Shown here piece after piece: positions 1-8,146 of a DNA stretch of 15,554 nucleotides (positions within the stretch are counted from its first letter, which is position 1; each line of letters opens with the position of its first letter). Below the pieces are notes generated by a model, which had not been told where the DNA came from, did no database searches, and saw only the letters and a list, made by a program, of their open reading frames with translations. The stretch is taken from positions 1 through 15,554 of the forward strand of contig CAMJYF010000010.1 in assembly GCA_946409885.1 (NCBI GenBank). Direction: 5' to 3'. This stretch comes from an uncultured Clostridia bacterium (GTDB lineage: Bacteria; Bacillota; Clostridia; Oscillospirales; Acutalibacteraceae). A program made the position numbers and the translations under genes.

Positions 1-3000
1 GCAGCTTCACGGGGATGGCGTCAAGCACGTCGCCCTCCAGGTCGCCGCCCTCCACAAGGAGGAACCGCAGCACGGGCGCAAGGGGCTCGATGGCCTCGAT
101 GAGAGCCGCCTTAAAGGCTTCCTCGTCGCCGTCCTCAAAGCTGAAGGACATGCCGTCCCAGGCGTTGAGATCCACGCCGAAGGCCCTGATGATATCGACC
201 GCCATATCGGGAAGGCCGAGGCCGGAGGCCAGGTTGCTCAGCGCGTCAGCCACCTTGTTGGCGTTGTCGGCGGTGAAGAGATCCGTCAGCAGGAATCCGA
301 CCGCGTCGTCAATGGACTCGGCTCCGCCGAGCTGGTCGCTGAAGACGACCACCACGTCGTCCAGGAAGTTGCCCAGGTGCTCCGCCATGTAGACTGCCTT
401 GTCCTTTGTCCACAGGGTGTCGTTGCCGGAGGCGGCCACCTCGGTCCAGTAGTTGTCATAGAAATCCGCGCCGATGTTGCCTTCGGTGATCCAGTCGATC
501 TTCGGGGCGGTCATTTCCACGCGCTCCGGGAAGAGGAGCTTCACAAGGGCGATCACGGAATCGGGGTAGTTGTTGACGAAATTGTTGAGGATCGTATCCA
601 CGATCTCGCTGGCGCCCTCGCTGCCGATCAGGCCGGTGACCAGCTCCGTCAGCTTGGCGGCATTTTCTTCGGTGGCCAGCTGCGCCATCACGTAATCCAG
701 CACCCGGACCATCAGCTCCGCCTTGCCGTTCTGGGACAGGTGGATGGTGTAGGCGTCGTCGCCGTTCCGGGAGGCAAACCGCTCCGGCGTGGTGAAGTGG
801 AGCTTGCCGCGGATGGTCTCCTCGGTGTAATCGATGGTCAGGTCAATGCCGGCCTTTTCCGATACCAGCTCGGAGACCTTGGTCATCACAAAGGACAGCG
901 GGTCGGCGGCAAGGGTATCCAGGTCGAAATCCAGTTTGGCGCTGAGCAGGTTGCGGATATCGATATCATAGACAGGGCGAATGGTATCCAGCAGCACGTC
1001 CACCGCGAAGAGCAGGTGGCTGAACGCCACGCTGAGGGCGTCCACCATGTCGAAGTAGATGAGGGAGGGGACGATCTCGCCGATAAAGCCCAGCGGATCG
1101 GCGATGAGCGCATCAACGGCGGTGAACAGCGGGTTGACGATGTTGGCGACCATATGCTCCTTATCGGCAAGGAACGCGGCGGTGGATTTGACGCCGGTGC
1201 AGCGCAGCGCCTCCAGCAGCGGCACGATGCCGTAGGAGTAGCCGTCGTAGCCCAGGGCCTTGACGGGGACCGCGTCCAGCAGCGTCAGCTGGATATCCTG
1301 TTCCGCCAGCAGGAACCCCAGCAGCGGGGTCAGCGGCTCCAGCACGGTGATCAGCGCGTCCTTGAAGGCGGCCTCGTCGCCGTCCGCAAACGAGAAGGTC
1401 ATGCCGTCCCAGGCGGCGGGGTCCAGCCCGACCTGGCCGAACAGATCCATATCGGCGATCAGCTCCGGCAGCTCCAGCCCGGACAGCAGCCCGCCCAGAG
1501 CGCCCGCGATGGCGTTGACATTATCCGCCGTGAAGAGGGAGCCCGCGAGGTAGGCGACGGCGTCGCTGAGGGTTTCGGCCCCGCCGACGGTATCGCCCAG
1601 CAGGCGTACCACGTAGGTGAGCACGTCCTCCAGGTGGCTCAGCACGAAGAGCGCGTCCTCACGGGTCCAGTCGGTGCCGGTCAGCTCGGCGTTGTCGCCG
1701 GTCCAGAATGCCGCGTAGTCGGGTTCGGTGATATTGCCCTCGGTGATCCATTCAATGCCGTCGGGCATTTCGTACCGCTGCGGGAAGATCAGCTCGGTGA
1801 CGGCGGCGATGGCGTCGTTTTCGTTGGCGACGATGCCGTCGATGAGGGTCTGTACGGTCTCGGAGAGCGCGATCTTCTCCTCCTCCTCCGTTTTGCCGGC
1901 GTTGATCAGGTTCAGAATATTGTTGATCAGGTCGTTATCGTCAATGCCGCGGCAGAGGTAATCCAGCACGGAAAGGAAGATATCCGCCCGGTTATCCGCC
2001 ACGATGCGGGCGTAATCGGCGCCGTGGCCTTCCATGCCGGAGAAGGGGCTGACGGTACGGTGGCCGGGGATCCACTCCACGTCGGTGCCCAGCATGGCCA
2101 GCTTGGCTTCGTCAATGGGCGGCAGGGTGAACGCCGCGGGGGGCTCTTCCCCCTCGGCGGGTTCTTCGGCCGCTTCCTCCGGTTTGGTGAGCAGGGAGAC
2201 CAGAGAACCAAGCAGACCGTTCATGGAGGTGAGATCGATGCCCATGGAGGCCAGGTCGATCATTTCGCCCAGATTGATATCGATGGGGGAAGCGTCAGAA
2301 AGAACGTCGTATTTCGTATCGCTGCCGCCGATCCCGGCGTCGTAATGGGCGTCCGCGTTGTAGGAGATATTTGTTTTCAGCTCGTCAAGCAGAGGAGCGA
2401 CAAGATTGAGGTTCAGCGCGAACGCAAGCGTCGGTAGCAGCCGGAGGATAGAATCAAGCGGTTTTTCCGCAATCCCTTCAAGGATCCCTTCCAAAGGAGC
2501 GATCAGACCGGTTTCAAGGACATCGCGCGTTGTGGGCAGCGTGTTGCCGTCGGGAAGATCGTCCGCGCCGAGTGAGGCCAGGATGGGCGCCAGCATGTTG
2601 TTATACCCCGGATTGCCGGTGAACGTCATTTTCAGTTTGATGGTATCGACGTTAACGTTCACAAAACCACAGGCTTTGCCCGTACCGGTGCCGATATGCT
2701 GCCCTGAAACGGAGAAGGTCTTGTTGGAAAGCAGGGCAAGAAGAAGCGGCGCGACGCCGGAAAGCGCAGCGGAAGCGGCCTCCAGAAAGGATTCCTTGTC
2801 AGTGATGCCCCAGTCAAGGGTGAGCTTGCCGCTTTCGGCGTCATAGATATTGGCATCCTCCCAGGGGTTGGTGGTCCATTCGCTCTTGTCGTCGGAGATA
2901 CCGTAGTTGTTGGATACCGCGTTCAGCTTCGCGTAAACCTCCGGATAACCGGCCTGGACTTTCGCAGCCAGCAGTTTGGGCAGCAACCGCAGATCGATGT

Positions 3001-5305
3001 CATTCAGCACAGTGGGCATGTCGTGCAGGCTGAGGGTGATCGTGACGATGCCCGCGGGCGAACCGGCGTCAACATCGGCTGTTTTCGGGAGGCCTGCCCA
3101 GACCTTGGCAAATTCGAACGCGACCATCGGATAGATGTACTGCACCAGCGTGTTCAGGAAATCGTTGGTGTAGAGGTTATCCAGCACACCGGAAACAGTA
3201 CCGGAGAGATCAAACTTTTCCTTTACCGCGTCGGAGGCAAGGAGATCCTCCAGCATATCGATGATGGCCTCCACCTTTTCGTCCGTCACGTCGTAATCGG
3301 CGTTGCGGGCATAATCTTTGGCGGAAACTTCACGGATGATATCGGCCACGTCCGCGCGGTTGTACTTATAGGCGGAGAGGCCCTTGGAGGCGTCGAAGTT
3401 CACGAAGGCGAACACGGCGTCGCGGATCTCCTCATATTTCGCCACGGTGTCGTCAGCCACGGTGAAATGCCCGGTCCCGATCAGGAAATCGTAGTGGTCG
3501 GGGTTCAGCAGGCCGAAGGCCGCCCGCAGCGCGGTGTAGTTGCTCACCGACACGTCGTCGGCGGTGTTGATGGTATAGCCGTACTCCGCCACAAAGCCCT
3601 GATACAGGTCGTAAGCGTTGTTGATGGTGGCTTCGACGCGGGCGTTCAGCATGGCGTAAACGGAGTAAATCTTCGTCTCCATGGCCGCTTCCAGATCGGT
3701 GAGGATCTTGCCCGCCAGCACCGCGTCATATTCGTTGACGGCCGCCGCGTAGGCCTGCAGGTCGGTATACCAGGCGTCGTGGGAGCGCAGGACGGAATAG
3801 AGCTGGTCGGTGGTGTAATCGGGAGTCACCGGCTCAAACGCGGCGGTGTAGACGCTCTTGTACGCCGCGAAGGTCTCTTTCCACTCGTTCACCTCGATCA
3901 GGCGGTCGAACTCCGCGCGCAGGGCGCCGAAGGTATCCGCCGCGTAGCCCGCGCCGAAAACGGCTTCCACGTTGGCGGATTTGTACAGGCCGAGGGTCTC
4001 CTCGTAGCCGGTCAGCGCGGTATTGGCGGCGCCAATGGCCACGGCGGCGTTGTCGGTGGCCAGCACCCAGTCGTCGTCGTAGGTCTGATATTCCTCTACG
4101 GAAGCGTCGATCTCCGGCTTGACGATCTCGCGCAGATAGGCGCGCTGATAGGCGTCCTCGATCTCCTCATACCTGGCGTCCACGGCGGCGCGGTCCAGGA
4201 TGGCGTTATCCGTCTCAAAATACGCGTATACCTCGCTGATGCCGATGGCCTTATAACTGTCGTAATCCGCCTTCAGGTTTTCATAGATATCCGTCAGGGC
4301 GGCCAGATCGAACGCCGCGATATCGGTGGACACATACCCGTTGATGCGGTCAACGATGGGCGCGTACTGGGCGATCTTCATGGCCGCCTCCAGCGCGTCC
4401 AGCTTTACCAGCTCCGCACTGAAGAAGTGGGCGACCGTGTTCAGATCGAACGCGTTCACCGCGTCGGTCTTGGCGGTGTTGACGGTGTTGAAGGCCGCGG
4501 ACAGCACGTCGTAGCCCATGGCGATCTGGCCCGCCTGATCGGCGTCGAGGATCGCCGCGTTGTCGCTGCAGGCGGTCTCAAACGCGCGCAGGGCGGTGAG
4601 ATCCACACTCTGCGTCCCGTTTGTCTCCGTCGCGCTGCTGACCACCGCGTAATAATACGTCGTAGTGGTGGCGTTGCAGCCGCTGCCGCTGGTCACGTCA
4701 TAGCTTCTGCCGTTCCGGTGGCTGACGGTGTAGGAATAAGTGGGCACACTTGACGCCTCGTCCAGCGTAGCATAGGTCAGGAGCTTGGCAAAATTTGTAA
4801 CCTTTACCGTAAAAGTGGTGGTCGGCACACTGTTCTTATTTGTGCTTCTGTCTTTGGAAACGTCCGGTCCGCCCAGCTTTTTCAGGACGGTGGCCGCCTG
4901 ATAGGCATTGTAATCAGCGGCGCCCATTTCGCTCTGCATCCGGGTCATAATCAGGTCGCGCACCTGGGAGGACGTGCGGTAGCCGAGATCGTACTCCGCG
5001 CTGCTGTCTCCCTGGCTGCCGTCGCTGGTCGCCTTGTGGACGTAGGCGTTGAACACGGCGAAATACGCCTTGGCCGCCTCGATCACGTCGCCGCTTCTGT
5101 CGTCAACGGTGACGTCGTACCCAGAGGTCACGTACGCCGCGTTCTTCACGTTCTCACTGCGCAGCGCGTCCGCCAGCGCGGTCCAGAGCGCATCGTCGGC
5201 GCTGCCCTCGGCAAACGCCGTGGGCGACAGGACGCCGAAGGCGGAAAACGCCATCAGCAGCGAGAGGAACATGCAAAGGAATTTGGTTGGGGTGCTTTTC
5301 TTCAT
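1..5305 (-). CDS. Giant exported repeat protein of unknown function (3' end beyond the window)
   Basis: The minus frame stays open from ATG at 5305 to the window edge, giving 1768 visible residues with no stop; the C-terminus lies outside. An AAGGTGA ribosome site sits 6 nt before the start. The N-terminus is a clear Sec signal: MKK, a hydrophobic core at residues 9-26, and a likely cleavage after TAFA (residue 32). Residues about 33-220 are mixed with a Ser/Thr/Tyr-rich stretch, residues about 220-620 look alpha-helical and acidic, and from about residue 820 large internal repeats begin (conserved Trp at 832, 1299 and 1716). A short Glu/Pro-rich linker lies near residue 1050. I see no transmembrane anchor, catalytic motif, LPXTG or dockerin in the visible part; an anchor could be in the missing end. 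It follows two Lgt-like genes on the same strand after 134 bp. Family not recognised; a cell-surface or secreted structural/adhesive role is only inferred. Confidence 0.9.
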   Translation of the reverse strand, partial: MKKSTPTKFLCMFLSLLMAFSAFGVLSPTAFAEGSADDALWTALADALRSENVKNAAYVTSGYDVTVDDRSGDVIEAAKAYFAVFNAYVHKATSDGSQGDSSAEYDLGYRTSSQVRDLIMTRMQSEMGAADYNAYQAATVLKKLGGPDVSKDRSTNKNSVPTTTFTVKVTNFAKLLTYATLDEASSVPTYSYTVSHRNGRSYDVTSGSGCNATTTTYYYAVVSSATETNGTQSVDLTALRAFETACSDNAAILDADQAGQIAMGYDVLSAAFNTVNTAKTDAVNAFDLNTVAHFFSAELVKLDALEAAMKIAQYAPIVDRINGYVSTDIAAFDLAALTDIYENLKADYDSYKAIGISEVYAYFETDNAILDRAAVDARYEEIEDAYQRAYLREIVKPEIDASVEEYQTYDDDWVLATDNAAVAIGAANTALTGYEETLGLYKSANVEAVFGAGYAADTFGALRAEFDRLIEVNEWKETFAAYKSVYTAAFEPVTPDYTTDQLYSVLRSHDAWYTDLQAYAAAVNEYDAVLAGKILTDLEAAMETKIYSVYAMLNARVEATINNAYDLYQGFVAEYGYTINTADDVSVSNYTALRAAFGLLNPDHYDFLIGTGHFTVADDTVAKYEEIRDAVFAFVNFDASKGLSAYKYNRADVADIIREVSAKDYARNADYDVTDEKVEAIIDMLEDLLASDAVKEKFDLSGTVSGVLDNLYTNDFLNTLVQYIYPMVAFEFAKVWAGLPKTADVDAGSPAGIVTITLSLHDMPTVLNDIDLRLLPKLLAAKVQAGYPEVYAKLNAVSNNYGISDDKSEWTTNPWEDANIYDAESGKLTLDWGITDKESFLEAASAALSGVAPLLLALLSNKTFSVSGQHIGTGTGKACGFVNVNVDTIKLKMTFTGNPGYNNMLAPILASLGADDLPDGNTLPTTRDVLETGLIAPLEGILEGIAEKPLDSILRLLPTLAFALNLNLVAPLLDELKTNISYNADAHYDAGIGGSDTKYDVLSDASPIDINLGEMIDLASMGIDLTSMNGLLGSLVSLLTKPEEAAEEPAEGEEPPAAFTLPPIDEAKLAMLGTDVEWIPGHRTVSPFSGMEGHGADYARIVADNRADIFLSVLDYLCRGIDDNDLINNILNLINAGKTEEEEKIALSETVQTLIDGIVANENDAIAAVTELIFPQRYEMPDGIEWITEGNITEPDYAAFWTGDNAELTGTDWTREDALFVLSHLEDVLTYVVRLLGDTVGGAETLSDAVAYLAGSLFTADNVNAIAGALGGLLSGLELPELIADMDLFGQVGLDPAAWDGMTFSFADGDEAAFKDALITVLEPLTPLLGFLLAEQDIQLTLLDAVPVKALGYDGYSYGIVPLLEALRCTGVKSTAAFLADKEHMVANIVNPLFTAVDALIADPLGFIGEIVPSLIYFDMVDALSVAFSHLLFAVDVLLDTIRPVYDIDIRNLLSAKLDFDLDTLAADPLSFVMTKVSELVSEKAGIDLTIDYTEETIRGKLHFTTPERFASRNGDDAYTIHLSQNGKAELMVRVLDYVMAQLATEENAAKLTELVTGLIGSEGASEIVDTILNNFVNNYPDSVIALVKLLFPERVEMTAPKIDWITEGNIGADFYDNYWTEVAASGNDTLWTKDKAVYMAEHLGNFLDDVVVVFSDQLGGAESIDDAVGFLLTDLFTADNANKVADALSNLASGLGLPDMAVDIIRAFGVDLNAWDGMSFSFEDGDEEAFKAALIEAIEPLAPVLRFLLVEGGDLEGDVLDAIPVKL
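2..712 (-). repeat. Protein-level repeat unit 3 of the giant exported protein
   Basis: Encodes residues about 1532-1768. It aligns with unit 2 through VLDY (Tyr1538), an F-P-(E/Q)-R step, WITEGNI (Trp1605), LFTADN, AWDGM-(T/S)-FSF (Trp1716), DGDE-AFK and DA-(V/I)-PVK (Lys1767). The spacing of matching landmarks from unit 2 is 417-422 codons. The unit may continue past the window edge. Confidence 0.8.
1259..1980 (-). repeat. Protein-level repeat unit 2 of the giant exported protein
   Basis: Encodes residues about 1109-1349 and carries the same ordered landmarks as unit 3: VLDY (Tyr1116), WITEGNI (Trp1186), LFTADN, AWDGMTFSF (Trp1299), DGDEAAFK and DAVPVK. The similarity is at protein level with many substitutions, so the duplication is old. 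The segment between units 2 and 3 also aligns loosely with the end of unit 1, through hydrophobic Pro-Leu-rich helices. Confidence 0.8.
2400..2835 (-). repeat. Degenerate protein-level repeat unit 1 of the giant exported protein
   Basis: Residues about 824-969. LDWGITDKESFLEAA (Trp832) matches the AWDGM-(T/S)-FSF-x-DGDE-AFK block of units 2 and 3. It is followed by a Leu-rich helix (LLLALLSN versus LLGFLLAE) and then by a segment ending in LAPILASL, comparable to IVPLLEAL after unit 2. The alignment is by eye and the match is weaker than between units 2 and 3; the distance to unit 2 is 467 codons. Confidence 0.55.
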
Positions 5306-5439
5306 CAGGAATCACCTTAGCCTTTCCCCGCCCGCCCGGCGGCGCCGGAACGGGACAGGATGAATAATAATATATATAAAGACCGTCGCGCCCGCGATCT
5401 CCGAAGTCGGAACGCTGACGGATTCTTCCCGGAACGGTA

Positions 5440-6225
5440 TCATTTTCTTTTTTTGCGGCGGTGTTGGATGTTCTTTGGCGCCGCGGGCTGCTGTTTGCGC
5501 AGCAGGATCAGCGAGACGACGGAAACGGCGAACACGGCCACGCAGCAGGCCTGCCACAGCGTCAGCCCCAGCACCAGATGCCGCATATTGGGGGGGTAGT
5601 AACGGAAGAACTCCCAGAAGAAGCGGAGAGCGCAGTACAGCGCCGCGGCAAAGGGATAGGCCATGCCCCGGCGGTAATCCCGCTGGGTCCTGAAATACAG
5701 CAGGGCGGCCAGCACCGCTAAAATGGAGACCACCTCCGCCAGCTGCACGGGGAACACCCTGGTTTTCAGGTAGGTGGAGTAAATGCCGCGCGCGTAAGGG
5801 ATGCCGTAGCAGCAGCCCTCAAAGTGGCAGCTGAGCTTGGAAAGGGCCAGCACGATCAGGCAGCCGGGGGTGAGCAGGTCCAGCGTGTCCCGCACGCTGA
5901 CTTCGGGCAGCGGCGCGGTCCCCTTCCCTTCCCTGCCCCGGTTGAGCGCCCGCCGCGCGGCCTTTTCCGCCGTGACCGTGAGGATGATGAACACCGGCGT
6001 GAACACCAGCCCGCCGAAGATGGCGACGATACTGGGGGAGGCGGGGCTGTCCGTCGCCTTCAGCACGGCGCTGTAAAACAGGCCGCCGATCAGCGCGCCC
6101 ACCACCGCCCACAGAAAGGACAGGGTATAAAGACCCGCCCGCAGACGGGAGATTTTATATTGTTTGCACGTCAGGAGGTTCAGGCCCAGCCACAGCGCAA
6201 ACCCGACGTAATACAGCGGCGACAT
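5440..6225 (-). CDS. Lgt-like integral membrane protein B (divergent prolipoprotein diacylglyceryl transferase homologue)
   Basis: 261 aa, with about seven hydrophobic segments. The ATG at 6225 has AGGAGG 7 nt upstream. Lgt transfers diacylglycerol from phosphatidylglycerol to the lipobox cysteine of prolipoproteins. Family features seen: a Cys block at 128-141 ending GCCYG, VFPVQLAE at 157-164 (compare the RFPTQLYE-like motif), and RFFWEFFR at 201-208, matching the C-terminal Arg/Glu motif of Lgt (R239/E243 in E. coli). Odd: in Firmicute Lgt the first block reads GR-x-GCF-x-x-GCCYG; here it is SKLSCHFEGCCYG, so the Gly-Arg pair (R143 in E. coli) is Ser-Lys. The C-terminus is a basic tail. 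It lies 43 bp downstream of a second Lgt-like gene and upstream of the giant exported protein. It is either a substrate-shifted or non-catalytic Lgt relative; homology is likely, activity is not shown. Confidence 0.82.
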   Translation of the reverse strand: MSPLYYVGFALWLGLNLLTCKQYKISRLRAGLYTLSFLWAVVGALIGGLFYSAVLKATDSPASPSIVAIFGGLVFTPVFIILTVTAEKAARRALNRGREGKGTAPLPEVSVRDTLDLLTPGCLIVLALSKLSCHFEGCCYGIPYARGIYSTYLKTRVFPVQLAEVVSILAVLAALLYFRTQRDYRRGMAYPFAAALYCALRFFWEFFRYYPPNMRHLVLGLTLWQACCVAVFAVSVVSLILLRKQQPAAPKNIQHRRKKRK

Positions 6226-6268
6226 CGTTTCTCCTCCTGTTGCTTGCTTCGTCCCCGCAAAGGGGGCC

Positions 6269-7054
6269 TTATGCCTTCGCCGTTTTCTTTTTGGCCGAAA
6301 ACAGCAGCTTCAGCCGGGTCCACTCGTCGATATCCTCCCGGAACAGCAGCGGGTGCTTCTCCCGCAGGCCCCTGTTCTTCAGCGCGGAGGAGACGACGAT
6401 CAGCCCGATGAGGCCCAGCGCGAACTCCGCGATACAGTAGTACTGGAACTGGGACAGCTGCCAGCGGACGGGGGTATCGTCCCGGAAAAACTCATAGATA
6501 AAACGGGTGAGGCCGAACAGCAGCAGGTGCTGGCCATAGGCGATACCGTGGGTATTGTAATCGTGCTTTTTGGCGTACAGCACAATAAACAGGCAGATGA
6601 GCAGGATGGAGGCGGCCTCCACCAGCTGGATGGGAAAGAGGGTGGCCTGCTGTTCCTCGTTCCAGACGCCCCTCTCCCACGGGTAGCCGTAGCAGCACCC
6701 CTGAAAGATGCAGAAGATGTGGGACACGCCGTGGTTGATGCAGGCGGTGGGGGTGAGGAAATCGAAGGTCTTCGCGTAGTTGGTCTTGAGGATCAGGCAG
6801 ATGAGATACACCGCCAGCGGAATGAACAGCACGGCCCGCACCCAGTTGACGCCGCCCTTATGCACCACGGACATGATCAGGATCAGTCCGTACCCCAGCG
6901 GGATGACCAGCGCGGTAGCCAGAAACGCCTTCAGCCGGTTGAAGCCGAACTTTTTGCGGTACCAGACCAGGTTGAAAATGAAATCCGCCGCGAAGGCGAG
7001 GATGTAACCCCAATAATATAATGTAATACCTAAAATTTTGAACTCGGGCAGCAT
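6269..7054 (-). CDS. Lgt-like integral membrane protein A (divergent prolipoprotein diacylglyceryl transferase homologue)
   Basis: 261 aa, polytopic, starting with LGITLYYWGYILA, as Lgt proteins often begin with a short periplasmic part and a first helix. The start ATG follows the upstream stop after one base (TGATATG), which suggests translational coupling; a weaker AAGGAG lies 12 nt upstream. Motifs: SHIFCIFQGCCYG at 111-123, LFPIQLVEA at 139-147 and GLTRFIYEFFRDD at 181-193 (R184 and E188 as the Lgt Arg/Glu pair). As in protein B, the usual Gly-Arg of the first block is replaced, here by Ser-His, while the Cys pair stays. The C-terminal 40 residues are polar and probably cytoplasmic. It is a paralogue of protein B by motif order and exact length but diverged strongly in sequence. 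It is Lgt-like with altered chemistry; the true housekeeping lgt may lie elsewhere. Confidence 0.83.
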   Translation of the reverse strand: MLPEFKILGITLYYWGYILAFAADFIFNLVWYRKKFGFNRLKAFLATALVIPLGYGLILIMSVVHKGGVNWVRAVLFIPLAVYLICLILKTNYAKTFDFLTPTACINHGVSHIFCIFQGCCYGYPWERGVWNEEQQATLFPIQLVEAASILLICLFIVLYAKKHDYNTHGIAYGQHLLLFGLTRFIYEFFRDDTPVRWQLSQFQYYCIAEFALGLIGLIVVSSALKNRGLREKHPLLFREDIDEWTRLKLLFSAKKKTAKA

Positions 7055-7055
7055 A

Positions 7056-7451
7056 TCAGCGACGGTCTCCTTCTCTGAGGATCTTTCCCTCTGAATAGAT
7101 TTTTTCGTACAGCGCGAGACGGCGGGCCCTTTCGCCCAGCTCCACGGTGGAGATCCTCTCGCGGTAGATGCGGTCGCACTCCTCCAGCGCGGTGGGCTTC
7201 ACCTGGCCGATCCCCGCCGCCTGGCAGGCGTCATAAAAGGCTTTGGCGTGCTCCCTGCTGTAATAGCCGTTTTTGCAGAAACGGTCGTGGACGAGCCGGA
7301 TCGCCAGCGCCGCCAGGATCAGCGGGACGGTGGCCCGGAGGGCGACGGCGGTCCCCCGGACGACGACGGCGTACAGCCAATAGGCCGCGGCGCCGGCCAG
7401 CGCGGCGCCCAGCGCCGCCATGGCGCCAAAATAGTGTTTTCTGATTTTCAT
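7056..7451 (-). CDS. Small two-helix membrane protein, function unknown
   Basis: 131 aa. Two hydrophobic Ala/Leu-rich segments (about 8-30 and 35-55) are followed by a charged, helical cytoplasmic-looking tail (56-131) with many Arg/Glu. It is the first gene of the leftward cluster; its stop and the start of the next Lgt-like gene are one base apart. There is no Shine-Dalgarno before ATG 7451 and a TATAAT box ends 12 nt before it, so the mRNA may be nearly leaderless. An alternative in-frame ATG (residue 11) also lacks a ribosome site. Family not recognised; the coupling suggests it works with the Lgt-like proteins. Confidence 0.7.
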   Translation of the reverse strand: MKIRKHYFGAMAALGAALAGAAAYWLYAVVVRGTAVALRATVPLILAALAIRLVHDRFCKNGYYSREHAKAFYDACQAAGIGQVKPTALEECDRIYRERISTVELGERARRLALYEKIYSEGKILREGDRR

Positions 7452-7457
7452 AAAGGA

Positions 7458-7481
7458 TGCACAATTATACGCAAGTGTGCA
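7458..7481. promoter_or_regulatory. Inverted repeat TGCACA-N12-TGTGCA, candidate operator
   Basis: The two 6-bp arms are perfect (7458-7463 and 7476-7481) and flank the leftward -10 box. The TGCAC half-site recurs in a tighter palindrome at 8147-8160 on the other side of the TetR-family gene. TetR repressors commonly bind dyads in their own divergent intergenic region, so this is a reasonable autoregulatory site; binding is inferred only. Confidence 0.4.
7464..7469 (-). promoter_or_regulatory. Candidate -10 box for the leftward cluster
   Basis: TATAAT on the minus strand, ending 12 nt before ATG 7451. No convincing -35 is seen at 16-18 bp (the nearest hexamer is AACCGG). It is embedded in the TGCACA/TGTGCA inverted repeat, so a bound repressor would block it. 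If used, the transcript would start only about 5-6 nt before the start codon. Confidence 0.4.
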
Positions 7482-7497
7482 ATTTGCCGGTTGGGAA

Positions 7498-7527
7498 TTG
7501 ACAAATCACACAGATATGGAGGATAAT
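7498..7527 (+). promoter_or_regulatory. Sigma-A type promoter of the TetR-family gene
   Basis: TTGACA at 7498-7503, an 18-bp spacer, and GATAAT at 7522-7527, which is a perfect -35 and 5 of 6 at -10. It points at the regulator gene whose ATG is at 7563, giving a leader of roughly 30 nt. Confidence 0.72.
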
Positions 7528-7529
7528 GT

Positions 7530-7545
7530 AAGTAATACTATACTT
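7530..7545. promoter_or_regulatory. Imperfect dyad AAGTA-N6-TACTT at the regulator's transcription start
   Basis: The 5-bp arms AAGTA and TACTT lie just downstream of the -10 box, at the expected start of transcription and before the ribosome site GGAG (7551-7554). It could be a second operator or chance symmetry in AT-rich DNA. Confidence 0.3.
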
Positions 7546-7562
7546 TTTTTGGAGATATCGTC

Positions 7563-8108
7563 ATGACGCAGATTGAAAAAAAGATCCGGTCGGGATTTAT
7601 CCGCCTGCTGGAGACGAAACCCATCGAGCAGATCACCGTCACGGAGATCTGCGCCGAGGCCGGGGTGAGCAAGCGCAGCTTTTACAACTACTACTGCGAT
7701 AAATTCGACGTGATCATGAAGGTACAGACCATTCCGGAGCTGGAGGATGAGGACGCCGACGTATCGCTGCAAACGCTGGAAAACTACTTCCGCCACCGCT
7801 ACCGCTGGCTGTTGGAGCACCGGGGCTTTCTGAAAAACATCAGCCTTTACTACGGGCAGAACTCCTCCGTGCTGGCCTTTAAGGATTCCGTGGAGACGCT
7901 GCTGTGGAAGATCATGAAGCAGAACCACCCGGAGATAGAGGCAACGCCGGAGCTCACCTACGCGGTCAAATACTTCGCCTCCGGCTTCCTGTACTTCACC
8001 ATCCGCATCATTCTGTCGGATCCCGCCTTCTGCGAGGAATATTTCCAACGGGAGCGGTTCATAGAGGACTACATCCCGCCCGTATTGCTGCAGTATCTGC
8101 ATTATTGA
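7563..8108 (+). CDS. TetR/AcrR-family transcriptional regulator
   Basis: 181 aa, a usual length for the family. The N-terminal DNA-binding domain is plain: IRSGFIRLLETKP, then ITVTEICAEAGVSKRSFYNYY at about 24-44 (helix-turn-helix with the typical Phe-Tyr-x-Tyr-Tyr), then DKFDVI. The rest is the all-helical ligand-binding/dimerisation domain, which I cannot match to a ligand class. ATG 7563 is preceded by GGAG at 8-nt spacing and by a good sigma-A promoter. It is divergent from the Lgt-like membrane cluster and lies upstream of a GH92 mannosidase in the same orientation. TGCAC inverted repeats sit on both sides of the gene, making the divergent cluster, itself and the mannosidase its possible targets. 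Family call sure; targets inferred. Confidence 0.93.
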   Translation: MTQIEKKIRSGFIRLLETKPIEQITVTEICAEAGVSKRSFYNYYCDKFDVIMKVQTIPELEDEDADVSLQTLENYFRHRYRWLLEHRGFLKNISLYYGQNSSVLAFKDSVETLLWKIMKQNHPEIEATPELTYAVKYFASGFLYFTIRIILSDPAFCEEYFQRERFIEDYIPPVLLQYLHY

Positions 8109-8146
8109 TTGTAACATGGCGCGGGGAAGCGGACAATTCACGGATT

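Noticed and set aside
377..4753. Two long plus-strand open frames (377-2437 and 3023-4753), up to 686 codons
   Set aside because: They are codon-aligned antisense shadows of the giant minus-strand gene, rich in Val, Gly, Gln and His as expected for the complement of GC-rich codons, and have no ribosome site or recognisable domain.
5336..5348. GC hairpin (CCGGC-GGC-GCCGG) before the giant gene as a terminator
   Set aside because: No T-run on either strand next to it; it lies between the leftward promoter-like AT stretch and the ribosome site, so it is at most a leader structure.
7506..8141. 211-codon minus-strand open frame opposite the TetR-family gene
   Set aside because: The plus frame has a clear helix-turn-helix, promoter and ribosome site; the antisense frame has none.
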